Below the pieces are notes generated by a model. It searched no databases, was not told the origin of the DNA, and saw only the letters and a list, made by a program, of their open reading frames with translations. Below, piece by piece: positions 35,886 through 46,935 of a stretch of 64,000 nt of DNA. How positions within the stretch are numbered: position 1 is the stretch's first letter; each line of letters starts with the position of its first letter. Origin of the DNA: Cedecea lapagei (GTDB lineage Bacteria > Pseudomonadota > Gammaproteobacteria > Enterobacterales > Enterobacteriaceae); NCBI RefSeq assembly GCF_900635955.1, contig NZ_LR134201.1, positions 496,001 to 560,000 on the forward strand, given 5' to 3'. The translations under genes and the position numbers were made by a program.

Positions 35886-35922
35886 GACCCTCGCCCCGGC
35901 CCTCTCCCTCCAGGGAGAGGGT
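35886..35922. repeat. GC-rich palindromic repeat after exbD
   Basis: CCCTCTCCCT and AGGGAGAGGG form a hairpin next to GACCCTCGCCCCGG. The complementary strand shares CCCTCTCCCT..AGGGAGAGGG plus CCGGGGYGAGGGT with the element at 47974-48064, so both belong to one dispersed family. Confidence 0.7.
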
Positions 35923-35940
35923 GAAAACGACCCACCACAC

Positions 35941-36324
35941 TTACAGCGTTGAACTCTTCCACGTCTTCTCGGCTAAACCACGCGTTATCGACAGCGTCTC
36001 AGTTTCATGCTCTTTCAGACGCTGATAATGCCCCTCCAGCCGCCTGAGGATCTGCTCTTTAAGTTTGGGATGAGTATTGAGGATCTCTTCCAGCACCGCG
36101 CCGTACACCTCTTCCTTCGTCCGCCACGGGTAAATCTCACGGCGATGCATCCATTTCAGGTCGATCAGCGCCGAAGTAATATCCGTCACTTCCTGCGTAT
36201 TGCGGGTAATATTTTCATTTTTAAGCCGAACCAGAATAGCTATGTTTTTACTTAACGTAAATTCATGGTCTTTATTCTCGTTGCTGCTGAGTGACGCTGG
36301 CTGGTTTATTACAGATTCTGTCAC
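35941..36324 (-). CDS. Hypothetical protein (127 residues)
   Basis: I do not recognise a family. The protein is hydrophilic with no signal peptide or membrane segment and is probably largely helical (for example EEVYGAVLEEILNTHPKLKE and RRLEGHYQRLKEHETET near 70-110). It ends four bases after the repeat-bearing spacer and starts four bases from the end of the next upstream gene, so the two are probably co-transcribed. AT content is higher than in the flanking core genes, suggesting an accessory pair. Confidence 0.6.
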   Translation of the reverse strand: MTESVINQPASLSSNENKDHEFTLSKNIAILVRLKNENITRNTQEVTDITSALIDLKWMHRREIYPWRTKEEVYGAVLEEILNTHPKLKEQILRRLEGHYQRLKEHETETLSITRGLAEKTWKSSTL

Positions 36325-36328
36325 AGCA

Positions 36329-36730
36329 CTACTCCTCGATTGAATAGCATAACGGCCAGGGTTTTTCTTGAGTCATTTGATTAACCCAAATTTCCTGCCC
36401 CTGACTACTCACCCAGGCGGTTTTATCTTCGATAAGCATCTGTAAATCGGCGGCACTAATAAGTTCTTTTTCAACCAGTTCAGCCATCAGGTCATGCAAC
36501 GCTTCTATCCTGACCGCGCACAGCAAACGCTCTTTAATATGACGATCGGTTTCTTCAAGCAGGCGGTTTTTGGCCTGTCCGGCATAATGACTGCCGCTGA
36601 GAATGTTTTTTTCCAGCGTTAAAATTTTATCCTGAACGATGTCCGGCGTGGTACTATTTTCAGCCTCTGCAGGGAGGGTTGACGGTGCAACAACGGGGTA
36701 GCGCCGTGGTAAGAAGTGTTCAGGCAACAT
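36329..36730 (-). CDS. Hypothetical protein (133 residues)
   Basis: No family is recognised. The product has a Pro-rich beginning (LPEHFLPRRYPVVAPSTLPA) followed by a helical acidic region (DKILTLEKNILSGSHYAGQA, HDLMAELVEKELISAADLQM) and a C-terminus ending PWPLCYSIEE. There is no signal peptide. It is the first of a two-gene unit with the 127-residue gene and is divergent from the membrane-anchored gene at 36824; the 93-base spacer presumably holds both promoters. Confidence 0.6.
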   Translation of the reverse strand: MLPEHFLPRRYPVVAPSTLPAEAENSTTPDIVQDKILTLEKNILSGSHYAGQAKNRLLEETDRHIKERLLCAVRIEALHDLMAELVEKELISAADLQMLIEDKTAWVSSQGQEIWVNQMTQEKPWPLCYSIEE

Positions 36731-36823
36731 CGAATGTGATCCTTTGATATCGGTTCAATATTCAGGTTCAGAGATTCTCGATATGATGCCTCAATTCTAA
36801 AATGAAAAAAACAGGAGTTTTTT

Positions 36824-37354
36824 ATGCACAGCATATTTTATTCTATTGTCACCATTTTGATTTTGTTATGCGCCGTGCTGGTAATGCGCAAGGAATTTTC
36901 TACCTCAAATAATAAAAAACATCGTGCGCCTGGTGAAATACAGCCGGTGACCACCGATGAAGAGCGCGAAGATTATTTCGGTATGCTGATGTCGAAAATT
37001 ACCCCCAGCTATTATTGGCGTGTTAATAGTGAGTATATCGACTTCACCCATGCCACGATTAAGAAAATGCGTATTGATGAGCTGACCTCGCAGCCTGTTT
37101 TATTTAGTGCCCAACGTCGCTGCAGCGATTTAAATTCAGCGGTCTATAAATATTACGATAATATTAAAAAGCGCTGTGCCGAAGGTGAACAGGTTCCGAT
37201 GACGGATATTGAAGTGCTCAACCTGCGTCAGTGTTTTAATGAATTTAGCCGGGAGGCTTATCCCACTCTGGTGGCGCTGGTTTGGCCGCAGTATCAGCGG
37301 CCCGAGCTCGACCTGGGTAGCCTCGACAAGTTTTCCCGTAGCGCAAAAGAGTAA
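36824..37354 (+). CDS. Hypothetical protein with N-terminal membrane anchor (176 residues)
   Basis: No family is recognised. Residues 3-21 (SIFYSIVTILILLCAVLVM) form one membrane helix, followed by a charged soluble domain with conserved-looking aromatic stretches (EDYFGMLMSKITPSYYWRVN) and two Cys residues (RRCSDLN, KKRCAEG). AGGAG lies before the ATG. It is divergent from the 133/127-residue pair, and all three are more AT-rich than neighbouring exbD and yghZ, so they may be one accessory insertion. Confidence 0.6.
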   Translation: MHSIFYSIVTILILLCAVLVMRKEFSTSNNKKHRAPGEIQPVTTDEEREDYFGMLMSKITPSYYWRVNSEYIDFTHATIKKMRIDELTSQPVLFSAQRRCSDLNSAVYKYYDNIKKRCAEGEQVPMTDIEVLNLRQCFNEFSREAYPTLVALVWPQYQRPELDLGSLDKFSRSAKE

Positions 37355-37361
37355 AGACTCA

Positions 37362-37380
37362 GCCCCTGCCAGGCAGGGGC
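37362..37380. terminator. Hairpin between convergent genes
   Basis: GCCCCTGCC and GGCAGGGGC form a perfect stem between the 176-residue gene and yghZ. No long T-run follows. Confidence 0.4.
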
Positions 37381-37388
37381 CGATGCGT

Positions 37389-38430
37389 TTATTTATCCGA
37401 TGAAGCCTGCCACAGATTCAGCTCGCCATCGGCGACGTGACGGTCAATTCTCTCCAGCTCATCCGCCGTAAAGTTCAGATTATCCAGCGCCTTAACATTC
37501 TCTTTTAGCTGCTCCGGACGGCTTGCTCCTATCAGGACCGAGGTCACTCGCTCATCTTTCAGCAGCCAGCTCAGCGCCATTTGCGCCATCGTCTGACCGC
37601 GCTGCTGCGCCATCTCATTAAGCAGACGCAGGCTGCTCAGGTTGGCCTCGGTGAGCATCTTTTCATTCAGCCCGCGGATTTTGTTGCCCTCGACCTGCAT
37701 CCTCGAACCTTCCGGGATGCCGTTCAGATATTTTCCGGTCAGCAGACCCTGCGCCAGCGGCGTAAAGGCAATACAGCCGCTGCCGTTTTGCTTCAGGGTG
37801 TCCAGCAGACCGCTTTTATCGACCCAGCGGTTAAGCAGGTTATAGGAGGGCTGGTGGATCAGCAGCGGAATTTTCCACTGCCGCAGCAGATCGGCCATTT
37901 TTTGCGTACGTTCGGAAGAGTAGGAGGAGATCCCGACGTAAAGCGCTTTACCGCTTTGTACCGCATGGGCCAGCGCGCCGGCGGTCTCTTCCATCGGCGT
38001 TTTTTCATCCACGCGGTGGGAATAGAAGATATCAACGTACTCCAGCCCCATACGCTTCAGGCTTTGATCCAGGCTTGCCAGCAGATACTTGCGTGAACCG
38101 CCGGAGCCGTAAGGACCTGGCCACATATCGTAGCCTGCCTTGGTGGCGATAATCAGCTCATCGCGATAGCCGCTAAAATCCTGCTTCAGCAGGCGGCCAA
38201 AGTTCTCTTCCGCCGAGCCTGGAGGTGGCCCATAGTTGTTTCGCCAGATCAAAATGGGTGATGCCCAGATCGAACGCAGTGCGCAGCAGTTCACGCTGTG
38301 ACTCCAGCGAACTGACGCCGCCAAAGCTGTGCCACAGGCCGAGGGAGAGGGCGGGCAGCTGCAGGCCGCTCTGGCCGCAGTAGCGATACTGCATAGTTTG
38401 GTAACGTGACGGGCTGGCCTCGTAGGGCAT
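37389..38430 (-). pseudogene. yghZ: L-glyceraldehyde-3-phosphate reductase YghZ, frameshifted
   Basis: The aldo-keto reductase begins MPYEASPSRYQTMQYRYCGQ at 38430 and runs to ITHFDLAK. Near 38240 an AAA run carries one extra base, after which NNYGPPPGSAEENFGRLLKQ and the rest continue in another frame. Removing it gives 346 residues, the E. coli length. The remaining protein is intact, including the catalytic His region YVDIFYSHRVD and SVLIGASRPEQLKENV. E. coli YghZ reduces L-glyceraldehyde 3-phosphate and methylglyoxal. Either a recent mutation or a sequencing error. Confidence 0.85.
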
Positions 38431-38509
38431 GATATCTCCTTAGGGTAAGAGTTATTTTTGAAACGCTGTTTCCATCTTAACCCTGCAGAGCGATTCGGCA
38501 ATCTGAAAA

Positions 38510-39361
38510 TCAGGCTTCCGGCGAAAGTGTGCTGTGCGGCGTTCCCCGGTAATAGGCGAGGGCGACCATCAGCGACTGCACGAGGCAAAGCGTGGCCGAC
38601 TGGGAGCGGAAGGCGTCAACCTGCGCCTCTTTCACCACGAAACAGAGATCGCTAAAGGTGGCAAACGGGCTGATTTGGCTGTCGGTAATAACAATCTGAC
38701 GGGCGCCGGCCTGCGCGGCTATCTCGCTGACCATCAGCGTCTCCTCGGCGTAAGGTGAGAAACTTATCGACACCACAATATCTTTCGCTTTCACCCGATT
38801 GACCTGCTCACGCAGCATGCCGCCTAGCCCGTCGAGCAGCACGGCACGACAATCCAGATGGCTCAGCGCGTAGGTCAGATAGGCCGCTACGCTGAAGGAG
38901 CGACGCAGGCCGACAACGTAGATCGTGTCCGCATCGGCGAGCAGCTCAACCGCTCGCTGAAGCTGCTCCGGTTCGGTGCGCGCAGCCAGCTGCTGCAGCG
39001 CCTGGGCGTTTGAGCGGGCAAACTCCTGCAATATATCCAGCGGCGTTTCCGGAACAACTTCGCTGCCCAGCTCGCGGAACAGCCTCGCCCGATCGGTGTA
39101 GCTTGCCGTCTCTTCCACCAGGTTCATACGGAACAGCTGTTTCATCTCATTAAAGCCGCTGAAATCAAAGGCGTTGGCAAAGCGAATCAGCGTCGAGGGC
39201 GGTACCTCCGCCCGCTCCGCAATGGCGGCGACGGTATCAAATGCCACGCTGTTGGTGTTATCCAGCACGTAGCGGGAAACCTGCTGCAGTCTTTTGCTCA
39301 GGTCGTCGTAGCGGTCGCGGATCTGCTGCTGGAGTTCGCTTAGGGTCGTTGCCGTGGTCAA
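38510..39361 (-). CDS. iolR: RpiR-family regulator, probable repressor of the inositol genes
   Basis: The 283-residue protein has an N-terminal RpiR helix-turn-helix (about 5-80, with AIAERAEVPPSTLIRFANAF) and a C-terminal SIS sugar-phosphate domain (about 125-265, with YVVGLRRSFSVAAYLTYAL). It starts at TTG 39361 with AGGA seven bases upstream; an ATG just upstream is out of frame. It is divergent from iolA. Salmonella IolR, also RpiR-type, represses its inositol genes, so the same role is likely here, with an inositol intermediate as the probable inducer. Confidence 0.8.
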   Translation of the reverse strand: MTTATTLSELQQQIRDRYDDLSKRLQQVSRYVLDNTNSVAFDTVAAIAERAEVPPSTLIRFANAFDFSGFNEMKQLFRMNLVEETASYTDRARLFRELGSEVVPETPLDILQEFARSNAQALQQLAARTEPEQLQRAVELLADADTIYVVGLRRSFSVAAYLTYALSHLDCRAVLLDGLGGMLREQVNRVKAKDIVVSISFSPYAEETLMVSEIAAQAGARQIVITDSQISPFATFSDLCFVVKEAQVDAFRSQSATLCLVQSLMVALAYYRGTPHSTLSPEA

Positions 39362-39508
39362 TTTGCCATCCTCAAAAGTGTTCGCTGAAACATATTTAAA
39401 CGCAGTCCCGGGAAAAATGAAACAGATGCACCAAAAGCGGACGGGGCTGAAATGCCTCCCACTTCTCAGTCTTTGTACATCGCGCTTCGCATTAACATAA
39501 AAACGGAG

Positions 39509-39529
39509 TGTTGATCACAATAATCAACA
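39509..39529. promoter_or_regulatory. Palindrome in the iolR-iolA intergenic region
   Basis: TGTTGAT and ATCAACA are arranged as a 21-base inverted repeat with a 7-base centre. Further ATGAAAC motifs lie at 39417-39423 and, inverted, at 39562-39568; the same motif recurs upstream of iolG. Candidate operators for the RpiR regulator. Confidence 0.4.
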
Positions 39530-39609
39530 TTTATTTTATTTCAACTTAAAATGGAATGTTTGTTTCATATACAGTGTTCGGGAGACAACCTAACTGCAAG
39601 AGGCCAGAG

Positions 39610-41116
<1,507 letters not shown>

Positions 41117-41126
41117 GGGAGGAGAG

Positions 41127-43055
41127 ATGACAACACAACGCATGACCATGGCGCAGGCGCTGATCAGGTTTTTAAACCAGCAGTACGTTGAAATCGACGG
41201 GCAGGAGCAGCCCTTTATTGAAGGCGTAATGACTATTTTCGGCCACGGAAACGTGCTCGGCCTTGGGCAGGCGCTGGAGGAAGAACCCGGTCATCTGAAG
41301 GTGCATCAGGGCTGCAACGAGCAGGGAATGGCGCATATCGCCACCGGATTTGCTAAACAGCACCGGCGGCAGCGAATTTATGCCGTGACCTCTTCTGTCG
41401 GGCCGGGTGCGGCAAATATGGTGACCGCCGCCGCGACGGCGACCGCCAACCGCATTCCTCTCCTGCTGCTGCCCGGAGACATCTATGCCAGCCGGCAGCC
41501 GGACCCGGTGCTCCAGCAAATTGAGCAATTTCACGACCTGAGCATCAGCACCAACGACTGTTTCCGCCCGGTTTCCCGCTACTGGGACAGGATTAACCGC
41601 CCGGAGCAGCTGATGAGCGCCATGATTAGCGCTATGCGAGTACTCACTAACCCTGCGGACACAGGCGCGGTGACGATTTGCCTGCCGCAGGATGTGCAGG
41701 GGGAAGCCTGGGATTACCCGCAAAGCTTCTTTGACAAGCGAGTACACTCCATTGAGCGTCGCCCGCCGGATGAAGGCCGTCTGCAGGCGGCGCTTAAACT
41801 GATTTCATCCAGCCGCCGCCCGCTGGTCATCTGCGGCGGCGGGGTGCGTTACTCCGCCGCGCATCAGGCCTTTCAGGGTTTTGTTGAACGCTTCGGGCTG
41901 CCGTTTGCCGAAACGCAGGCCGGCAAAGGCGCGATTGTAAGCGAGCACTCACTTAATCTCGGCGGCCTGGGCGTCACCGGCGGCCTGGCGGCTAACCTGC
42001 TTGCGCCGCAGGCCGATTTAGTCATCGGCATCGGCACAAGGCTGACCGACTTTACCACTGCCTCCAAATCGCTGTTCTCTCCTGGTGCCGAATTCCTGCT
42101 GCTTAACGCCGCTGAATTCGATGCCCTGAAGCTGGACGCCACGCCGCTGGTCGCCGATGCCAGGGTTGGGCTTGAGCAGCTGACGTCGGCGTTGGATAAG
42201 GCGGGCTATCGCTCGGCCTGGCAGGATGAAGCCGCTAAGGCTAAAGCAGTCTGGCATGACGAGTGCCAGCGACTTTTGACGAGAAGCTGGCAGCCAGGGG
42301 ATGCCCCGGAGGTTGCAGGTCACCTTGATGAGGCGCTTCAGGAATATAGCCGCGCGTTAGGCACGTCGTTAACGCAAACCCGTGTGCTGGGCCTGATAAA
42401 TCAGCATATTGAGGATGACGCCATAGTTGTGGGCGCGGCGGGCTCTCTGCCGGGGGATTTGCAGCGCCTGTGGCAGGTAAAAACGCCGGACAGCTACCAT
42501 CTGGAATACGGTTATTCCTGTATGGGCTACGAGATAGCCGCTGCGGTAGGGGCTAAGCTCGCCAGGCCGCAGCAGCCGGTGTATGCGATGGTGGGCGACG
42601 GCTCTTACCTGATGCTGCATTCCGAGCTGCAAACCGCCGTTCAGGAAGGGATAAAAATCACCATTTTGCTGTTTGATAACGCCGGGTTCGGCTGCATCAA
42701 TAACCTGCAAATGGGGCACGGGATGGGGAGCTTTGGCACCGAGAATCGCCACCGCAGCCCGAAAAGCGGCAGGCTTGACGGCCCGCTGGTGAAGGTGGAT
42801 TTTGCCCGGAATGCCGAAAGCTACGGCTGTAAGGCCTGGCGCGTCAATAGCGAGCCTGAACTGCTCGCCGCGCTGGAGGCATCCCGTCGGGAGCCGGGGC
42901 CGACGCTGCTGGATATCAAAGTGCTGCCTAAAACCATGACGCACGACTACGAAGCCTGGTGGCGCACCGGAGACGCTCAGGTTTCGCGCTCGGGCGCCGT
43001 GGCGGATGCCGCCGCGCAGACCGCGGCAAGGCTCAAAAACGCTCGTCAGTATTAA
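41127..43055 (+). CDS. iolD: 3D-(3,5/4)-trihydroxycyclohexane-1,2-dione hydrolase
   Basis: The 642-residue thiamine-diphosphate enzyme matches IolD. It hydrolytically opens the ring of trihydroxycyclohexane-1,2-dione to 5-deoxy-D-glucuronate. The ThDP-binding motif begins VGDGSYLMLHSELQ near residue 490 and extends to LLFDNAGFGCINN; the N-terminal pyrimidine domain has the conserved Glu in VHQGCNEQGMAHIA near 62-75. GGAGGAG precedes the ATG. It follows iolA in one operon and is closed by a hairpin. Confidence 0.95.
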   Translation: MTTQRMTMAQALIRFLNQQYVEIDGQEQPFIEGVMTIFGHGNVLGLGQALEEEPGHLKVHQGCNEQGMAHIATGFAKQHRRQRIYAVTSSVGPGAANMVTAAATATANRIPLLLLPGDIYASRQPDPVLQQIEQFHDLSISTNDCFRPVSRYWDRINRPEQLMSAMISAMRVLTNPADTGAVTICLPQDVQGEAWDYPQSFFDKRVHSIERRPPDEGRLQAALKLISSSRRPLVICGGGVRYSAAHQAFQGFVERFGLPFAETQAGKGAIVSEHSLNLGGLGVTGGLAANLLAPQADLVIGIGTRLTDFTTASKSLFSPGAEFLLLNAAEFDALKLDATPLVADARVGLEQLTSALDKAGYRSAWQDEAAKAKAVWHDECQRLLTRSWQPGDAPEVAGHLDEALQEYSRALGTSLTQTRVLGLINQHIEDDAIVVGAAGSLPGDLQRLWQVKTPDSYHLEYGYSCMGYEIAAAVGAKLARPQQPVYAMVGDGSYLMLHSELQTAVQEGIKITILLFDNAGFGCINNLQMGHGMGSFGTENRHRSPKSGRLDGPLVKVDFARNAESYGCKAWRVNSEPELLAALEASRREPGPTLLDIKVLPKTMTHDYEAWWRTGDAQVSRSGAVADAAAQTAARLKNARQY

Positions 43056-43063
43056 TCCCTTAG

Positions 43064-43100
43064 CATTCCGCCAGGTCATCCGGCGGAATGTTCGTTTCAT
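43064..43100 (+). terminator. Terminator of iolA-iolD
   Basis: CATTCCGCC and GGCGGAATG form a nine-base stem shortly after iolD, followed by a T-rich tract. Confidence 0.65.
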
Positions 43101-43373
43101 TTTCTCTTTGTTTTTGTGCGCCGCCATAACCTGGATGCGCACCTCCTCCCAGGACCCCTCTCTGACTGGGCATTAATTCACCCGACGTTGTGATTTTGCT
43201 AGCAAAATGCAGCCGATAAATCATCAAAATGTTAACCTCTGCGCAAAAATGAAACTTTCACTCTGCATAGAAATGAAATAAATGTTTTATTTAGGGTGTC
43301 GTTATTCAGCTGCACGTGAAGGCCGGATTACCCGGCTCATGACCCAACTGCAACACCATTATCGGGAGCCGCC
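43101..43373 (+). promoter_or_regulatory. iolG upstream region with palindrome and ATGAAAC motifs
   Basis: This spacer contains a perfect 16-base palindrome, ATTTTGCTAGCAAAAT (43193-43208). It also holds ATGAAAC at 43249-43255 within the small palindrome TGAAACTTTCA, and ATGAAAT at 43273-43279. The motif matches copies near iolR-iolA and is a candidate regulator site. No gene is visible. Confidence 0.45.
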
Positions 43374-44360
43374 ATGTTTAACATTGCCTTACTGGGAGCG
43401 GGCCGCATCGGCCAGATCCACGCCGCCAATATTGCCGCCCATCCCCATTCCACCCTCTGGTCCGTCGTTGACCCCAACCCCGAAAACGCCGCGCGCATTG
43501 CCGAAAAATACCAGGCGCGCCAGCAGAGCGTTGAGCAGACGATGAGCGACCCGGAGGTCCATGCGGTATTGATTGCTTCGGCGACCGATACCCATGCCGA
43601 CCTGATTGAGATTGCCGCCAGACACGGCAAAGCTATTTTCTGCGAAAAGCCGGTACACCTGGATCTGGCTCGCGTCCGTGACTGCCTGAAGGTGGTTAAA
43701 GAGCACAGCGTCCCGCTGTTCATTGGCTTTAACCGCCGTTTCGATCCGCAGTTCCGTAAAGTAAAAAACGACGTGCTGCAGGGCCGCATCGGTAAGCCTG
43801 AATCGCTGGTGATCATCTCTCGCGACCCGTCGCCACCGCCTGCCGAGTATGTTCGGGTCTCCGGCGGTATGTTCCGCGACATGACTATTCATGATTTCGA
43901 TATGGCTCGCTTCATCATGGGCGAAGAGCCGGTTTCCGTATACGCGCAGGGCAGCAATCTGGTGGATCCGGCGATTGGTGCGGCGGGCGATATCGATACC
44001 GCATTTATCGTCCTGAAATACGCTTCCGGGGCGCTGGCCACCATTGTGAACAGCCGCCGTTCCGCCTACGGATACGACCAGCGTCTTGAGCTTCATGGCT
44101 CTAAAGGCCTGCTCACCGCCGGCAATATTCTCGAAAATCAGATTCACTTTTTCGGCGAAGGCGGCAGCCTCAGCGCATTGCCGGAACACTTTTTCCTCCA
44201 GCGCTACAAAGAGGCCTACGCCGCCGAATGGCAGCACTTTGTTGCCGTCCTGCGCGGTGAGGCCAAACCCGAGTGCAGCGGTGACGACGGTGAACGCGCC
44301 CTGTACCTGGCCGACAAGGCGCTGGAATCACTGCGTAGCCAGCGCGAAGTTGATTTGTAA
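43374..44360 (+). CDS. iolG: Inositol 2-dehydrogenase
   Basis: The 328-residue Gfo/Idh/MocA-family enzyme oxidises myo-inositol to scyllo-inosose with NAD, the first step of the pathway. The Rossmann motif LLGAGRIGQIHA is at residues 6-17, the catalytic EKP motif (CEKPVHLD) near 93, and DMTIHDFDMARFI near 165-177 carries the active-site Asp and His. It begins a long plus-strand operon running to iolB. The other Gfo/Idh protein at 48.1 kb is less similar, so I assign iolG here. Confidence 0.92.
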   Translation: MFNIALLGAGRIGQIHAANIAAHPHSTLWSVVDPNPENAARIAEKYQARQQSVEQTMSDPEVHAVLIASATDTHADLIEIAARHGKAIFCEKPVHLDLARVRDCLKVVKEHSVPLFIGFNRRFDPQFRKVKNDVLQGRIGKPESLVIISRDPSPPPAEYVRVSGGMFRDMTIHDFDMARFIMGEEPVSVYAQGSNLVDPAIGAAGDIDTAFIVLKYASGALATIVNSRRSAYGYDQRLELHGSKGLLTAGNILENQIHFFGEGGSLSALPEHFFLQRYKEAYAAEWQHFVAVLRGEAKPECSGDDGERALYLADKALESLRSQREVDL

Positions 44361-44395
44361 CCTCCGAAGACCCTACACATAGAAGAGAGATAACA

Positions 44396-45325
44396 ATGAA
44401 AAAACTCATCCTCGCCGCTCTCATCGCCCTCACTACGGCGCCGGCGCTGGCCGAAAACGAACAGATTGTTTTTAGTACCCCAAACCTTGCAATGCCGTTT
44501 GAAGTGCATATGCAGCGCACCGCCGTGCAGGCCGCCAAAGAGATGGGCGTCAAGCTGCAGGTGCTCGACAGCCAGGGAAGTTCTCCTAAACAGGTCGCTG
44601 ACCTCGAAAATGCCATTACCCGCGGCGCTCAGGGCTTTATCGTTTCCCCTAATGACGTTAACGCCGTGTCGAGCGCGGTAGGCGAAATTCAGGACGCCAA
44701 GCTGCCGGTGGTGACGCTTGACCGCTCGGTCGCCAGCGACAAACCGGTGCCGCATTTTGGCGCCAACAACTACAAAGGCGGCCTGGCGGTGGCGGACTTT
44801 GTGAAAACCAAATTCCCTGACGGCGCGGATATCGTGCTGTTGACCGGTCAGCCGGGGTCATCCTCCAATATCGAACGTACCAAAGGCATTCGCGACGGCC
44901 TGAAAGCCGGGGGCGATAAATACAAGATTGTCGCCGATCAGACAGGGAACTGGATGCGTTCTGAAGGTATGCGCATCGTTGAGAGCGTGCTGCCGTCCCT
45001 GCCGAAAAAACCTCAGGTGATCCTTTCCGCTAACGACGATATGGCGCTGGGCGCCATTGAAGCGCTGCAGGGGCAGGGCATGAAGCCGGGTGAAGTGCTG
45101 GTGACCGGCTTTGATGCGGTGCCGGAAGCGCTGGCCCGCGTGCGCGATGGCTGGTTGGCCGCCACCGCCGATCAGCGCCCTGGCTTTGCGGTAAAAACGG
45201 CGATGAGCCAGCTGGTCGCCAATATCCGGGAGAAAAAGGCCATCACCGGAGCGGATTATCCGCCAACGATGATTACCAAAGAAAACCTGGATCAAGCAGA
45301 GCGTATCGGCGAAGCCGGCAAATAG
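44396..45325 (+). CDS. Sugar/inositol ABC transporter substrate-binding protein
   Basis: The 309-residue protein has a signal peptide (MKKLILAALIALTTAPALA) and a ribose-binding-type periplasmic domain. Visible blocks include IVFSTPNLAMPFEVHMQ at the mature N-terminus, GFIVSPNDVNAVSSAV, VVTLDRSV and LSANDDMALGAIEALQGQGM. It sits after iolG and before the ATPase and permease genes, so myo-inositol or a related cyclitol is the likely ligand (inference from context). Confidence 0.9.
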   Translation: MKKLILAALIALTTAPALAENEQIVFSTPNLAMPFEVHMQRTAVQAAKEMGVKLQVLDSQGSSPKQVADLENAITRGAQGFIVSPNDVNAVSSAVGEIQDAKLPVVTLDRSVASDKPVPHFGANNYKGGLAVADFVKTKFPDGADIVLLTGQPGSSSNIERTKGIRDGLKAGGDKYKIVADQTGNWMRSEGMRIVESVLPSLPKKPQVILSANDDMALGAIEALQGQGMKPGEVLVTGFDAVPEALARVRDGWLAATADQRPGFAVKTAMSQLVANIREKKAITGADYPPTMITKENLDQAERIGEAGK

Positions 45326-45377
45326 ATCTGACCGTGCCCGTCCTGCTGTGGGGCGGGCACAAAAGAGGAGCAGTCTG

Positions 45378-46924
45378 ATGTCGCAACCTTTACTGAAAGT
45401 GACCGACCTGGCGAAAAGTTTCTCCGGCGTCTGGGCGTTGAGCAGCGTCCAGCTTAGCGTCGAAAAGGGGGAGATTCATGCCCTGTTGGGGGAGAACGGG
45501 CGGGAAAATCCACGCTGCTGAAGGCGCTGGCCGGGGCGCAGCCGCAAACCCGCGGCGAAATCTGGTTTAACGGCGAAACGCTGCCTATTGATGACTCGCC
45601 GGTGACGCGCCAGAAAAAAGGCATTATTACCATTTATCAAGAATTTAACCTGCTTCCGAATATGACGGTGGCGGAAAACATGTTTCTTGGCCGCGAGCCT
45701 CGCCGCCGCAATCTGATCGTCGACAGCAAAGCGGTGAACCAGGAAGCCCAGGTCATTCTGGACTACCTGCAGCTAAACGTAGCGCCGACGACCGCCGTTG
45801 CCCGCCTGAGCGTAGCCCAGCAGCAGATGGTGGAAATTGCCAGAGCGCTGACGCTGAACGCCCGATTGATCATCATGGATGAGCCTTCCGCTGCGCTGAG
45901 CGACAGCGAAGTAGAAAGTCTGCACCGCGTAGTGCGTGAGCTTAAAGGCCGAGGCGTCAGCATTATTTATGTCACCCACCGCCTGCACGAAGTTTTCCAG
46001 CTTTGCGACCGCTTTACCGTGTTCCAGGATGGCCGCTACACCGGCTCCGGTGACGTGGCCGGCACCAACGTCGAGCAGATTATTCGCCTGATGGTCGGGC
46101 GTGACGTGGTATTCAACCGTCGCGACGCCAGCCTGACCCACCATGAAGATAAGCCTGTCCGCCTCTCGGTAAAGGGGCTGAGCCGCGAAAAACCGCCGCT
46201 CGATCCTCAAGGTATCGCACTGAAAGAGATCAGTTTTCAGGTACACGCCGGGGAAGTCCTTGGCATCGCCGGGCTGGTGGGCGCGGGGCGTACCGAGGTG
46301 GCACGCTGCCTGTTTGGCGCGGACAAGTTTACCACCGGCATCTTTGAGTTGGACGGCAAACCCTATCAGCCGCAGACCCCGATGCATGCGCTGGATCAGG
46401 GGATTGCGCTGGTGCCGGAGGATCGTAAAAAAGAGGGAGCGGTTCTGGGTCTGTCGATCCGCGACAACCTCTCGCTCTCCAGCCTTTCGTCGCTGCTGAC
46501 CTGGCGCTACTTCGTTAGTCCGCGCAAAGAGGACGCGCTGATTGAGTCCTACCGGCAGGCATTGCAAATCAAAATGGTTAACGCCGAGCAGGAGGTGCGC
46601 AAGCTCTCCGGCGGTAATCAGCAAAAAGTGATCCTGGCGCGCTGTATGGCGCTTAATCCACGAGTGCTGATTGTCGATGAGCCGACGCGCGGCATTGATG
46701 TCGGTACCAAATCTGAAGTGCACCAGGTCCTGTTTGAGATGGCTAAACGGGGCGTGGCGGTGATCGTTATCTCTTCCGATCTGCCGGAAATACTTGCGGT
46801 GTCTGACCGGATCATCACGCTCAGCGAAGGGCGATTGACCGGTGAACTGCATGGCGATGAAGCCAACGAAGAGCGGCTGATGACCCTGATGGCCATCAAC
46901 CACAGCGCTTTAAGCGCCGCATAA
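45378..46924 (+). pseudogene. Sugar/inositol ABC transporter ATPase, frameshifted
   Basis: The tandem-ATPase protein starts MSQPLLKVTDLAKSFSGVWA at 45378 after AGAGGAG. Within the first Walker A (LLGENGAGKST) one G is missing at 45498-45500 and the frame breaks. Restoring it gives 515 residues, normal for this family. The rest is intact: first-half DEPSAALSD, then a second ATPase half with signature LSGGNQQKVILARCMA and DEPTRGIDVG. As sequenced, a product could only arise by internal initiation. Sequencing error is likely. Confidence 0.87.
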
Positions 46925-46935
46925 CGGAGGAGACC

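Noticed and set aside
45773..46903. 376-codon reverse frame opposite the inositol ABC ATPase
   Set aside because: Antisense shadow of the conserved ATPase motifs.
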